This document shows positions 17,930-26,487 of a stretch of 64,000 nt of DNA, one piece after another. The DNA lies in the NCBI RefSeq assembly GCF_018717645.1, contig NZ_JAFLHG010000004.1:1-64000 (forward strand). The letters are read 5' to 3'. A program made the position numbers and the translations under genes. This DNA comes from Microbacterium flavum. GTDB lineage: Bacteria > Actinomycetota > Actinomycetes > Actinomycetales > Microbacteriaceae. How positions within the stretch are numbered: position 1 is the stretch's first letter; the number at the start of each line of letters is the position of its first letter. The notes under the pieces are model-generated. The model was not told where the DNA came from. It saw nothing but the letters and a program-made list of their open reading frames with translations, and ran no database searches.

Positions 17930-19207
17930 ATGAGCACGATCATCACCCACCCCCGCGCATATGCGACGGTGAGCGGCCCGCACGTCACCTTCGTCACGCT
18001 GGACGGCCATGCGGAGTCGATCGCCGCCGTACCCGATGAGGACGTACGGCTCGCGATCATCAGACGCGCGACCGCCGAAGCCAAGCGGACCGGCGCGACC
18101 GTCGAACTGATCACCTCGGGTGATCGCGGCGACCACCGCCTGCTCATCGCACCGGACGGGCAGCTCACACCCCTCGCGCCCGCGGAGCCGGTTGCCGGCG
18201 CGAGCACTCCGACAGACACGTATGGAGAGGAGGTGAGCGAAGAAGCTCCGCACCCGACCGCGCCGGACACCCCCGATACGGCGGCTGCGGAGCCGCCCGC
18301 CCGCCCCTCCTTCCTCGCGCCGGCATCCGGTCTCGCCACAGGCGAGGGTGGTTGGCGACGATTCGCGCAGCGGCTGGGGATCAGGATCAAGCCCTCGGCC
18401 GCCGAGCGCCAGCGCGCGGAGTGGACGGCCGTTGTGTCGCGACAGTGGGCAGGATGCCGCACGATCGCGATCGCGAACGGCAAAGGAGGCGTCGGCAAGA
18501 CGATGACCACCGCGATGCTCTCGGCGGTTTACGCCCGCGAGGGCGGCGGGAATGTGCTCGCGTGGGACAACAACGACACCCGCGGAACGCTCGGGTGGCG
18601 CACCGAGCAAGGCCTCTACGACACGACGTTGCGCGACCTGCTGCCCGAGGCATCCCGCCTGCTCACTCTCGGCGCCGGGGTTTCCGACATCACTCGCTTC
18701 GTGCACCACCAAGCCTTGGACCGCTACGACGTGCTTCGCTCGAACCCGGAGCTTCTCGCGACCGATCAGCGCATCGCATCGGCCGAGTTTGACCTGCTGA
18801 TGCAAGTCGCCGCGAGGTTTTATCGGCTCGTCCTTTTCGATTCCGGGAACGACGAGTCGGCGGAGCGCTGGTTGCGGATGGTCGACAACTCGTACCAACT
18901 CGTCATCCCGACGCTCGCGACACCCGAGTCCGCAGAGTCGGCCGCGCTGCTGCTCGACGCGCTCCGCGGACGCGATGAGCGGTCGAGTCTCCTCGCCGAC
19001 CGCGCAGTCGTCGTCGTGACCCAGTCGGAGCCGTCCGCTGCGGCCGCATTCCGCATCGCGGACGGGTTCCGGGATCACGTGCGCGCGGTGCAGATGATCC
19101 CGTTCGATCCCGCTCTCAAGGCCGGTCCGCTGCGGTTTGACGCGCTGCGGCGACGCACGCGCGACGCCTGGCTCGCAACCGCGGCCGCCGTTGCCGAGGC
19201 GCTGTAG
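17930..19207 (+). CDS. ParA/MinD-like ATPase of conjugation module
   Basis: The 425-residue protein has an N-terminal domain (1-85), an acidic Pro-rich linker (about 85-140) and a ParA/SIMIBI ATPase domain with deviant Walker A GKGGVGKT (184-191) and the late LFDSGNDESAERW block. Such ATPases stand between the VirB4-like and VirD4-like genes in many actinobacterial ICEs. They are thought to position the DNA or transfer complex. Start ATG 17930 lies two bases after the upstream stop. Confidence 0.82.
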   Translation: MSTIITHPRAYATVSGPHVTFVTLDGHAESIAAVPDEDVRLAIIRRATAEAKRTGATVELITSGDRGDHRLLIAPDGQLTPLAPAEPVAGASTPTDTYGEEVSEEAPHPTAPDTPDTAAAEPPARPSFLAPASGLATGEGGWRRFAQRLGIRIKPSAAERQRAEWTAVVSRQWAGCRTIAIANGKGGVGKTMTTAMLSAVYAREGGGNVLAWDNNDTRGTLGWRTEQGLYDTTLRDLLPEASRLLTLGAGVSDITRFVHHQALDRYDVLRSNPELLATDQRIASAEFDLLMQVAARFYRLVLFDSGNDESAERWLRMVDNSYQLVIPTLATPESAESAALLLDALRGRDERSSLLADRAVVVVTQSEPSAAAAFRIADGFRDHVRAVQMIPFDPALKAGPLRFDALRRRTRDAWLATAAAVAEAL

Positions 19208-19216
19208 GCGAAGATC

Positions 19217-21058
19217 ATGAACCGGGGGATGCTCGGGAAGGTAATCGCGGTCCTCATCGCGGCGGCGGTGATCCTGTCGTTCGCGTTCGGCTTCCTCGCC
19301 GAACTCGTCACGCAGATCGCCTGCGGCGCACGACCGGTTCCCGAGCACTTGTTCGCCGGACTCGGCCTCGCGATCACCGGAGACACTTCTGCATATGTCG
19401 CACCCGCGCAGTGTGCGATGCCCGTCCCGGCGATCCGCATCGTGGATGCCGCGGTCGTGATCCTGATCGGCGCCGGCGCCGTCTGGATCTTGATCGCCGT
19501 GCGCCGCTACCGCGAATCGGACAGCGCGTTCCTCACCGACCTGCGCACCCGACCCGGATTCGCGACCTCGAGCGAGATCCGCGACCATCTGTCCGCCAAG
19601 GCCGTGCTGCGTCGAGCGAAGCAGTTGCGTCCCGATCTCGCCCGTCCGCAAGCAACGGACGTCGGATGGAGAGTCGGCAGAGCGCGGGGCAGAGACGTGT
19701 ACGTCTCCATCGAAGACTCCGTCGCGCTCGAAGGCCCGCCCCGCTCGGGCAAGGGCTACCGGATTCTGATCTCGGCGATCCTCGACTGGTCGGGTCCCCT
19801 CATCACGACCTCAACGACGAATGACAACCTCACGGCGACGATGCGGATGCGACAAACCCGTGGCGACGTCCATGTGTTCGACCCGCAGGGACTGTCCGGC
19901 GTCCGGCATCCGCTTCGCATCTCGCCGATCGCCGGATGCGAAGATCCGCTCGTCGCGATGCAGCGCGGCAACGCCATCATCACCGGCACCGCGCTCGGCT
20001 CATCGACCACGAACGGTGAATGGGCACAGGCGTCCGGCGTCGTTCTCGGACGGCTACTCCACGCCGCCGCCGTCGGCGGCAAGTCCATCGCGGAGCTCTA
20101 CGACTGGGGCACGAGCCCCGCGCAGACGCGGGACGCCGTCGAGATCCTCAAGGCCGACGGCGCCCCGGGCTGGGGCGACAGCCTCGACGCCACGATCGCC
20201 GGCGACGAGAAGCTCGTCTCGTCGATCTGGTTCGGAGTCAGTGGTGCCGTCGCTCCACTCGCCGTGCCGCAGATCCGCGACGCGCTCTCTCCCCGCCCGG
20301 GGGATCCCGAACTCGACCCACTGAGCTTCCTCGACGCGGCGAACACGCTCTATCTCATCGGCTCGTCATCGGGCGCGGCCGCGATGGGCGGATGGCTCGG
20401 CGCGGTCCTCGACGACATCGTCGAGGTCGCCCGCAAGCGCGCACTCGCCCTGCCTGGCGCGCGTCTCACGCATCCGCTCGGGCTGATCCTCGACGAGATC
20501 GCCAACATGTTCCGATGGGGCAGCCTGCCACGGATCATGGCCGATGGCGGCGGACGCGGCATCTGCACGTTCATCGTGCTGCAGGCGCTTTCTCAAGCCG
20601 AGACGTCGTGGTCGCGGGCGGAGGCCGACACGATCTGGGCCGCCGCGACGGCAAAAGTGCTTCTCGGCGGGGCGAGCCACGTCGACCACCTGCGCGATAT
20701 CGAATCCCTCCTCGGCACACGTGACACGCGTCGCGAGCAGCGGTCGTGGTCAACCCGCGACGCCGGCCACTCGACCAGCGAGCAGCACGAGCGGCGACCG
20801 CTCATGTCGGTGGATGAGATCCGTCGCCTGCCGCCCACTGCCGGCCTGCTCGCGTACCGCAACCGTCGGAGCGTGCTCCTCGACCTCGCCGGATGGGACG
20901 AGCGCCGCGACGCACGGGCGATCCAGCTCGGGAAGCGCGAGACGGAGCGGGAGCAGCGGAGCACGTTCGAGGATGCGCACCGTGGACCGGCTGCGGCGGG
21001 GCCAGCCGCAGAGCCCGTCGAGCCCGTCGAGCCCGCCGAGGCGGTGAGCGAAGAATGA
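19217..21058 (+). CDS. TraG/VirD4-like type IV coupling protein
   Basis: This is a 613-residue coupling ATPase that links the relaxosome to the secretion channel. Two N-terminal transmembrane helices (about 8-28 and 75-95) flank a periplasmic-side loop. Walker A is GPPRSGKG (173-180) and Walker B is LGLILDEIANM (about 425). The C-terminus is Glu/Pro-rich (repeated EPVEPVEPAE), probably disordered. The end overlaps the next gene (ATGA at 21055). It is in one operon with the genes upstream. Confidence 0.88.
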   Translation: MNRGMLGKVIAVLIAAAVILSFAFGFLAELVTQIACGARPVPEHLFAGLGLAITGDTSAYVAPAQCAMPVPAIRIVDAAVVILIGAGAVWILIAVRRYRESDSAFLTDLRTRPGFATSSEIRDHLSAKAVLRRAKQLRPDLARPQATDVGWRVGRARGRDVYVSIEDSVALEGPPRSGKGYRILISAILDWSGPLITTSTTNDNLTATMRMRQTRGDVHVFDPQGLSGVRHPLRISPIAGCEDPLVAMQRGNAIITGTALGSSTTNGEWAQASGVVLGRLLHAAAVGGKSIAELYDWGTSPAQTRDAVEILKADGAPGWGDSLDATIAGDEKLVSSIWFGVSGAVAPLAVPQIRDALSPRPGDPELDPLSFLDAANTLYLIGSSSGAAAMGGWLGAVLDDIVEVARKRALALPGARLTHPLGLILDEIANMFRWGSLPRIMADGGGRGICTFIVLQALSQAETSWSRAEADTIWAAATAKVLLGGASHVDHLRDIESLLGTRDTRREQRSWSTRDAGHSTSEQHERRPLMSVDEIRRLPPTAGLLAYRNRRSVLLDLAGWDERRDARAIQLGKRETEREQRSTFEDAHRGPAAAGPAAEPVEPVEPAEAVSEE

Positions 21059-21453
21059 GCAACCGCCGCACCCCGCTCCATGCGAACGCCTACCGGTCGA
21101 CGTTCCTTCGTTCGCGGGCATGGTTCGCGCGACGCGACGCATGGTTCGCGCACGCGGTGACGAGACTCCACCCGCTCGCGTGCGAGGCATGCGGCATCCA
21201 GGCGAACAAGCGGGACCTCGAGCTGCACCATCTTGACTATGCCGGCGTCCAGCGGCTTGAGGACGGCCGCTGGGTCGCCCATGAGCCCGATGACGATCTG
21301 ATCCCCTTGCATCCGTATTGCCATGAGTTGCTTCATCGGCTCATCGACCGGGATGCCGTGTTGTCACGACATCGGACCCGCCGCATGGCATCCAAGCTCG
21401 CCCTCGACGCCCTGCGTCGCACACTCACGCACGCGGAAGGAGCTGGAACGTGA
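21055..21453 (+). CDS. HNH-type zinc protein, probable endonuclease
   Basis: The 132-residue protein has a CEACGI zinc knuckle (about 43-47), LELHHLDY as the HH of the HNH motif, and LIPLHPYCHELLHRLID as the N/H end. The spacing fits a small HNH nuclease. It is embedded between the coupling protein and DUF4913 genes with 4-bp overlaps on both sides, so it is part of the transfer operon rather than a free cargo gene. Its substrate is unknown. Confidence 0.65.
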   Translation: MSNRRTPLHANAYRSTFLRSRAWFARRDAWFAHAVTRLHPLACEACGIQANKRDLELHHLDYAGVQRLEDGRWVAHEPDDDLIPLHPYCHELLHRLIDRDAVLSRHRTRRMASKLALDALRRTLTHAEGAGT

Positions 21454-21932
21454 GATACGAAGATGAGCCGGAGGATCTCGACGACGCCCTCGCCACCGAC
21501 CTGACCGAGCTCAGCCCGCCAGACCGGTCCGGGTCGTCCGCTCCCATCGGCGCACATATCGTGAAGTGGCGCTCGTTGACGGATGCAGACGCACGCGCCG
21601 CATGGATTCTGCTGCGCGACTGGGTCGAATGGTTCACCGTGCGGTACCAGATCTCGGAGTCGGTGGTCCCGACGTGCTGGTTCAAGCACGGCGACATCGT
21701 CGAGGAACTCTCCGCGCTCCACACCGCGCACACAGTGGCGTTCCATCCATCCGATTCGGGGTTCGGCCCGATCGGCTGGCACGAGCGCCTCACCCTCGCG
21801 CTGCCTCGCCTGCGTCGGGCGTATGCCGGCGGGTGCTCGCGTGGGCACAGCCGCTACAAGCCTCGCTCGTGGACGGATGTCGTCGACGAGCAGGAATGGG
21901 AGGCGTGGACCAGCCGGGCCCACGCCGACTGA
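21450..21932 (+). CDS. DUF4913 domain protein
   Basis: The 160-residue protein shows the DUF4913 pattern: LRDWVEWFTVRYQI, CWFKHGDIVEELSALHTAH and WHERLTLALPRLR (about 50-130), with an acidic N-terminus. The family is frequent in actinobacterial plasmids and ICEs next to coupling-protein genes. No biochemical role is known. It starts with GTG overlapping the HNH gene by 4 bp. Confidence 0.75.
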   Translation: MRYEDEPEDLDDALATDLTELSPPDRSGSSAPIGAHIVKWRSLTDADARAAWILLRDWVEWFTVRYQISESVVPTCWFKHGDIVEELSALHTAHTVAFHPSDSGFGPIGWHERLTLALPRLRRAYAGGCSRGHSRYKPRSWTDVVDEQEWEAWTSRAHAD

Positions 21933-21966
21933 GCCGCTTCGGCGTCTCTGATCGAAAGGAGAAAGC

Positions 21967-22419
21967 ATGACCACCAGAATCCCGGTCACCATCGAGGGCA
22001 ACCTCACCGGTGACCCCGAGCACGGCGCGAGCGAATCGGGCAACGAGTACGCCCGCTTCACGATCGCCGTCAACGATCGCCGCCTCAACGAGACGACGAA
22101 GCGGTGGGAAGACGTCGGCACGGTGTTCCACCGCGTCGTCGTGTTCAACCAGCAGTCGCGGAATGTCGCGACCTCGCTGCGCAAGGGCGACAGTGTCATC
22201 GTCGCCGGCGACCTGCGCTTCGGCACGTACACCGACAAGGAGACGGGCAACACTCGAGAGACGCGTGACGTCGTCGCCGACAACATTGGGGCGTCGCTCA
22301 AGTTCGCGACGGTCTCGGTGGACCGCACCCCAAAAGCTAACGGCCCCGCCGCGGACAGATCCGCCACGGGGCCAGTAGCCCAGCCGGTCTCGACCACCGG
22401 CGTCGGGGTTGCGCGCTGA
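21967..22419 (+). CDS. ssb: Single-stranded DNA-binding protein
   Basis: The 150-residue protein has an OB fold (about 1-115) with PVTIEGNLTGDPE, YARFTIAVNDRR, HRVVVFNQQSRNVATSLRKGDSVIVAGDL and the TREV-like strand. The C-terminal tail lacks the acidic DDDIPF tip of housekeeping SSB, typical of element-encoded versions. It should coat transferred single-stranded DNA. AAAGGAG precedes the ATG. It is the last gene of the plus-strand transfer operon and is followed by a hairpin. Confidence 0.88.
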   Translation: MTTRIPVTIEGNLTGDPEHGASESGNEYARFTIAVNDRRLNETTKRWEDVGTVFHRVVVFNQQSRNVATSLRKGDSVIVAGDLRFGTYTDKETGNTRETRDVVADNIGASLKFATVSVDRTPKANGPAADRSATGPVAQPVSTTGVGVAR

Positions 22420-22432
22420 CCCATCGCAACAG

Positions 22433-22472
22433 GAGAGCGGCGTGCGAGTCATGGTACTCCCACGCCGCTCTC
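22433..22472. terminator. Hairpin between convergent genes
   Basis: A perfect 12-bp stem (GAGAGCGGCGTG / CACGCCGCTCTC) encloses a 16-nt loop between the ends of ssb (plus strand) and the DUF262 gene (minus strand). It probably ends transcription in both directions; there is no T tract, as is common in high-GC genomes. Confidence 0.6.
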
Positions 22473-22492
22473 GCGTGCTGGACACCCAGCAC

Positions 22493-24844
22493 CTACCGGG
22501 GGTACCTCGCCTGGACCTCGCCTACCAACCGAAGGAACCCTTCAACCACCTCCGGGTCATCTGCCGACCACGGAACCTGCAATTCGATCGAAGCGAATCC
22601 CACGTACAGATGGGGGTCGTTGGGTCGCCGCCTGTGGGGATACGCCTTGAATTCGAAACGCGCACCCGAAGTTGCATCCCACTTGACCATCAGTTCGACG
22701 CAGTTTCCACCCGTTAGCTCAAACGCGGCGAACGCCATCTCTGCAGCACCAACGCCGCTCGGCTCCCACCGCCACGAGTCCTTGCGTAGGTCTTGTTCGC
22801 TCAACCGAGTTTCGATCAGCGCGCCGAGGCGGCGAGCTCGCTCGCGTAATTGCGCTCGCGCCTCCGCATAATCCAGTGTCGATAGAGTCAGGTCCCCAAC
22901 CGAGAGGCCGAGCGCGTCTCGGTAGTCCCGCGCCTTCGGCGCGGGGTCATGCATGGGCGCAATCGGGTTGTCTGCCATCGTCCTCAAATTGGGGAAGCGA
23001 CTGACTGCCTCGTCAAGAAGTCTTCGTGATCTCGCCGTCACGGTCGTCTTGAAGATGACCATCGCTTCGTCGATGCTCGCGGGATCGCCGTTCAGCTTTT
23101 CGTCGACGAGGACGAACTTCTCGATCTCTTCGGGGCTGATCGACCAGCGATCAGCCTCCCAAACCCGCCAGGCTTCTCCATCGCGCAACCAGGCGAGCAG
23201 CAGATCAAACTTCCGTCGTCCGGAAATATCCTGGAGGCTTCGATTGGCCGAGCTATTGAGAGCCCAGAAATTGCCGGCCGAATTGATGAGGTGACGATCG
23301 GGGTGATGTCTTCGGCGCGCTCCCAGCCCTGGACTCCACATGCGGTGGGCCTGTGCTTGGGGGAAGATGTGGTCCCAGTCAAAGTCGTCCTCGGGCTGCG
23401 AACGGTATGGGATGCGTTGCGCAAGCGCGGTGAGGATCCAACCATTTCTGCTCGCGAGAGCCTCGAGGTCGCCCTCTGACTCGACTCCCCCTACCGCGCG
23501 GCCGCGCGGCCCGCGCAACCGGGTCTTCGCTCTGACAACCGAGACGATCTCATCCAGCGGGAAGGACAGGGCGTTGCTCCCTGCCTCGAGGGACTCCTGC
23601 AAGGCGATGCGCCGGAAGGTATCTCCCATCACACCGCGGTATCGGAAAAGTGTCGCTCCGAGCAGATAGGTATCGAGCGCCTCGACGCTCGCGCGGTACC
23701 AGTCGACATCGGATCTCGGCGAGGACACCGCCCACGACAGCACCTCGTCCCACAGTTCGGCCGTGACTTGGTGAAGCACATAGCCGAGGCTCGACTCCGA
23801 TGTGTACCACGACGCGAAGGCCGCCAGCCTGACGCGGACATCAGAACCGGGCTCAGTGATCTCCGCGAGTGCCGCACGGAGCAGCTCTCCCTTCTTACCT
23901 GCCAGCCTGTCCACCGTGAGCGGTAGTACGTCACCGTGCCCGAGCGCGCGACTTGCGAGCCTCGATAGGAAGCGAAGTGCGCCGAGCCTGTTTCGGAGCA
24001 TCGGCGCGTCGTCGAGGACCTGGTCCACGCGGGCCTCGGCGTCTCGCCAGAAGGTCTTGACGCCGGCGAAGTAGACGTCCGCTCCTGCGACATCTACGCC
24101 ACCGAGATTGATCCTGCTGAAGACTTCTAGGACGTCAAGGGGCGTGTCCATCTCTGCGCGGAGGACGGGTATGGAGCGCTTAGTCCACGCTCGGATCAAC
24201 CGGTCGAGGTTCTTCACTGCGATCCGCCTCGCTTCAGGCGGAACATCGTGCACGAACTTCGGATCAAGTTCGTGGAGCAGCTCACCGATTGCACGCTCGT
24301 CGATCTGCCAGTTCCGGAGATCATCGAAACTCTCAACCCAGTCAGCCCAACCGGAGAGATCGACAAAGCGCCCCCTGGACTCCAAGTCCTCGTTAGTGTC
24401 GCGCAGATGCCGAATATGTGGGAGGGCACGTTCTTTCGCGCTTCGCCCCTGCGCCGGTGCGGGGGCGGGTCGCTCCATCAACATGTCAAGGAGGAAGTGA
24501 CCGTAATGTCCGTGCCGAGTGAATATCGAGAACACCGCGTTGATGCGCTGCTGCCCGTCGAGGATCTGCCACGATCCCGCATTTGCATCCGTCTCCGCTC
24601 GCGACCCATCCGCCTGAACGACGAGCTCGCGCGTGGGTTCCCGGACCGAACTCAACAGGATGGCACCGATCGGGTAGTCGGCGAGCAGCGAGTCAAGAAG
24701 GTGGCGCATCCGCAGCTCGTCCCAGACCTCGGCGCGTTGTACCAGCGCGAGGTTCCAACGGTCAGCTGAACTCAATCGTCGCGCAACCAGCTCCCCCACC
24801 GAGGCCGACGCCGCCAGAGCGTCGCCGCGATCCGAGTCACCCAT
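22493..24844 (-). CDS. GmrSD-type DUF262/HNH restriction-like protein
   Basis: The 783-residue protein has an N-terminal DUF262 (ParB/GmrS-like NTPase) domain with the hallmark ILDGQQR (94-100), a helical middle, and a GmrD/DUF1524-like HNH region with FDWDHIFPQAQAHRMW and LINSAGNFWALNSSANRS (about 500-545). A C-terminal region of about 200 residues is not assigned. Known GmrSD enzymes restrict DNA with modified (glucosylated) cytosines. I chose ATG 24844 (MGDSDRGDAL) because the upstream 140 residues of the frame are antisense noise. It probably forms a stand-alone antiphage gene. Confidence 0.75.
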   Translation of the reverse strand: MGDSDRGDALAASASVGELVARRLSSADRWNLALVQRAEVWDELRMRHLLDSLLADYPIGAILLSSVREPTRELVVQADGSRAETDANAGSWQILDGQQRINAVFSIFTRHGHYGHFLLDMLMERPAPAPAQGRSAKERALPHIRHLRDTNEDLESRGRFVDLSGWADWVESFDDLRNWQIDERAIGELLHELDPKFVHDVPPEARRIAVKNLDRLIRAWTKRSIPVLRAEMDTPLDVLEVFSRINLGGVDVAGADVYFAGVKTFWRDAEARVDQVLDDAPMLRNRLGALRFLSRLASRALGHGDVLPLTVDRLAGKKGELLRAALAEITEPGSDVRVRLAAFASWYTSESSLGYVLHQVTAELWDEVLSWAVSSPRSDVDWYRASVEALDTYLLGATLFRYRGVMGDTFRRIALQESLEAGSNALSFPLDEIVSVVRAKTRLRGPRGRAVGGVESEGDLEALASRNGWILTALAQRIPYRSQPEDDFDWDHIFPQAQAHRMWSPGLGARRRHHPDRHLINSAGNFWALNSSANRSLQDISGRRKFDLLLAWLRDGEAWRVWEADRWSISPEEIEKFVLVDEKLNGDPASIDEAMVIFKTTVTARSRRLLDEAVSRFPNLRTMADNPIAPMHDPAPKARDYRDALGLSVGDLTLSTLDYAEARAQLRERARRLGALIETRLSEQDLRKDSWRWEPSGVGAAEMAFAAFELTGGNCVELMVKWDATSGARFEFKAYPHRRRPNDPHLYVGFASIELQVPWSADDPEVVEGFLRLVGEVQARYPR

Positions 24845-24967
24845 AGCGCCATCATGCCAGTCGCCTGAGTGGCCGAATTGATTCCGCTTTCGTCGCTCGA
24901 TGTCGGCGGTTCCGGCGATCCTATCTGTGCACGGACTTCGTGGGCGGTGCGGAACTTGGAGAATACG

Positions 24968-25855
24968 GTGATCACCCGCACGGACCTCAATTGGTGGCTC
25001 GACCTCGAGCCTGAGCTCGACTGGCAGTTCGCGACGACGTATGCGGAGGGTGCCCCGCACGAGTACGTCGCGTCGCCGAAGACAGCGGGGTTGGATGCCG
25101 CGGACTTCGCGCGCGCCGCACATGTGATCCAGACGTTCGGTGAGCCCATGAAGTTCTACAAATGGACCCGCATCTACCTGCGCACGCCGATGGGGTGGAA
25201 GCACTGGACGATGGATCGTGACCTTGACGAGACGACCCTCGTCAATCGCGGCCGCGTGGAGCATATCTACGGCATCCAGAACATGCCTGTCACGCGGTCG
25301 AACGTCGCCTCCGCGTACGACGCCGTCGCTTCAGAGTGGGACAAGAAGCAATCGCTCACCGACGACGAGTTCGACGGTGCGACATCGTTCATCCACAGCG
25401 TCTTCGGTGAGCAGTTGTGGCGCACCCTCGACGTCGGGTGTGGCACGGGATGGCCGCTGACAGCCGGCCTCGTGGACCCGATCCGCTACGTCGGCATCGA
25501 TCCCTCAACCGCGATGCTGAACGCGCTCGTCGCCAAGTACCCCGTCACAGCCGGCATCCATCCAATGAGCTGGAGCGAAGCACAAGAGAAGCGAGTGCTG
25601 TGCGGCAGCCGCTTTGACAGCGTGCTGGCGCTGGGTGGGACCGCGTCATATCTCTCGCCAGCGGAGCTCCGGGAGGTGGCCGCTCGAGGAAAGCGAGGGG
25701 CGGTCGTCATGCACTACACAGATGGCGTGCGGCCGATCACAGGTGACCTCGACACCGATTATGCGACGGCGTCCCTGAGCGCGGCGACCCAACTCGCCGA
25801 TCGCCAGGTCACGGTCGGACGGTTCGTCCTCTCCCACCTGCGCACCGCGACGTGA
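24968..25855 (+). CDS. Class I SAM-dependent methyltransferase
   Basis: The 295-residue protein has an uncharacterised N-terminal module (ITRTDLNWWLDLEPELDWQFATTYAEG, about 1-95) and a Rossmann-type methyltransferase domain. It has motif I TLDVGCGTGWPL (about 155), VGIDPSTAMLNAL (motif II) and SVLALGGTASYLSPAEL (motif IV region). The substrate is unclear; no DPPY-type DNA-methylase motif is present. GTG 24968 with GGAGA six bases upstream is favoured over the upstream start at 24869. It converges on the glycosylase gene with a 19-bp gap. Confidence 0.75.
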   Translation: MITRTDLNWWLDLEPELDWQFATTYAEGAPHEYVASPKTAGLDAADFARAAHVIQTFGEPMKFYKWTRIYLRTPMGWKHWTMDRDLDETTLVNRGRVEHIYGIQNMPVTRSNVASAYDAVASEWDKKQSLTDDEFDGATSFIHSVFGEQLWRTLDVGCGTGWPLTAGLVDPIRYVGIDPSTAMLNALVAKYPVTAGIHPMSWSEAQEKRVLCGSRFDSVLALGGTASYLSPAELREVAARGKRGAVVMHYTDGVRPITGDLDTDYATASLSAATQLADRQVTVGRFVLSHLRTAT

Positions 25856-25874
25856 GCTCGCAGAGACGCGCCAG

Positions 25875-26426
25875 CTACTCGCCCGCATCCAGGTATTCGG
25901 ATAGCTCCGACATCACACGCTCGACGTTCTCGCGCTTGTCGAACGGTCCCGGCATCCGGAACACGCGCGCTCCCCACGGCGTCACCTTCGGCTGCATCCC
26001 CGCCACACCTTCGCTGCCGAGCAGAACCTTCACCGGATGACGGAACACGCAGACGATGAGTCCAACACCGCGCGCGCGGAGGTTGTCGGTGAGTTGAGCG
26101 CTCCCGTACCGGATTTCGTCAGCGCCGACGTCGCCTTCACCGCGGCTCGGACGCTTGACGATGTCGGTGAAGCCAACTCTCGCGGCGAGCGCCGCCCCCT
26201 CGAAGTAGCGGCCGGACGGCGCACCGAATAACCCCGCGGCGGCTAGCTTGCGCAGCTGGCTTTGACCGACCTGGCCCTGGTAGTAGTGACCCACTTCGAC
26301 GCTCGATGGTGCGGGGTTGAGCCCTACGATCATGGCGCGCGGCTCGGCCGGCCACACATCAGCAATCGTGAGTACCTCGTGTCCCATCCAATGCTCGCGA
26401 GCCTGATAGCCGATCAACTTGTCCAT
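25875..26426 (-). CDS. Mug-type uracil/mismatch DNA glycosylase
   Basis: The protein (183 residues from ATG 26426; an in-frame ATG at 26456 adds ten) matches the uracil-DNA glycosylase superfamily, Mug/TDG branch. Visible motifs are VGLNPAPSSVEVGHYYQGQ (active-site loop with Asn), FTDIVKRPS and the late VFRMPGPF region. It would remove uracil or modified bases from DNA. It is convergent with the methyltransferase gene and follows the relaxase gene on the same strand, 61 bp downstream. Confidence 0.75.
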   Translation of the reverse strand: MDKLIGYQAREHWMGHEVLTIADVWPAEPRAMIVGLNPAPSSVEVGHYYQGQVGQSQLRKLAAAGLFGAPSGRYFEGAALAARVGFTDIVKRPSRGEGDVGADEIRYGSAQLTDNLRARGVGLIVCVFRHPVKVLLGSEGVAGMQPKVTPWGARVFRMPGPFDKRENVERVMSELSEYLDAGE

Positions 26427-26487
26427 GAGGATCTCTCTATCAGGTATGTCGGGCATCGATCGGACGCGCCGGCCCGATCGATCGAAA

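Noticed and set aside
17705..19651. 648-codon minus-strand frame
   Set aside because: Antisense to the ParA-like and VirD4-like genes; no domain and no ribosome-binding site.
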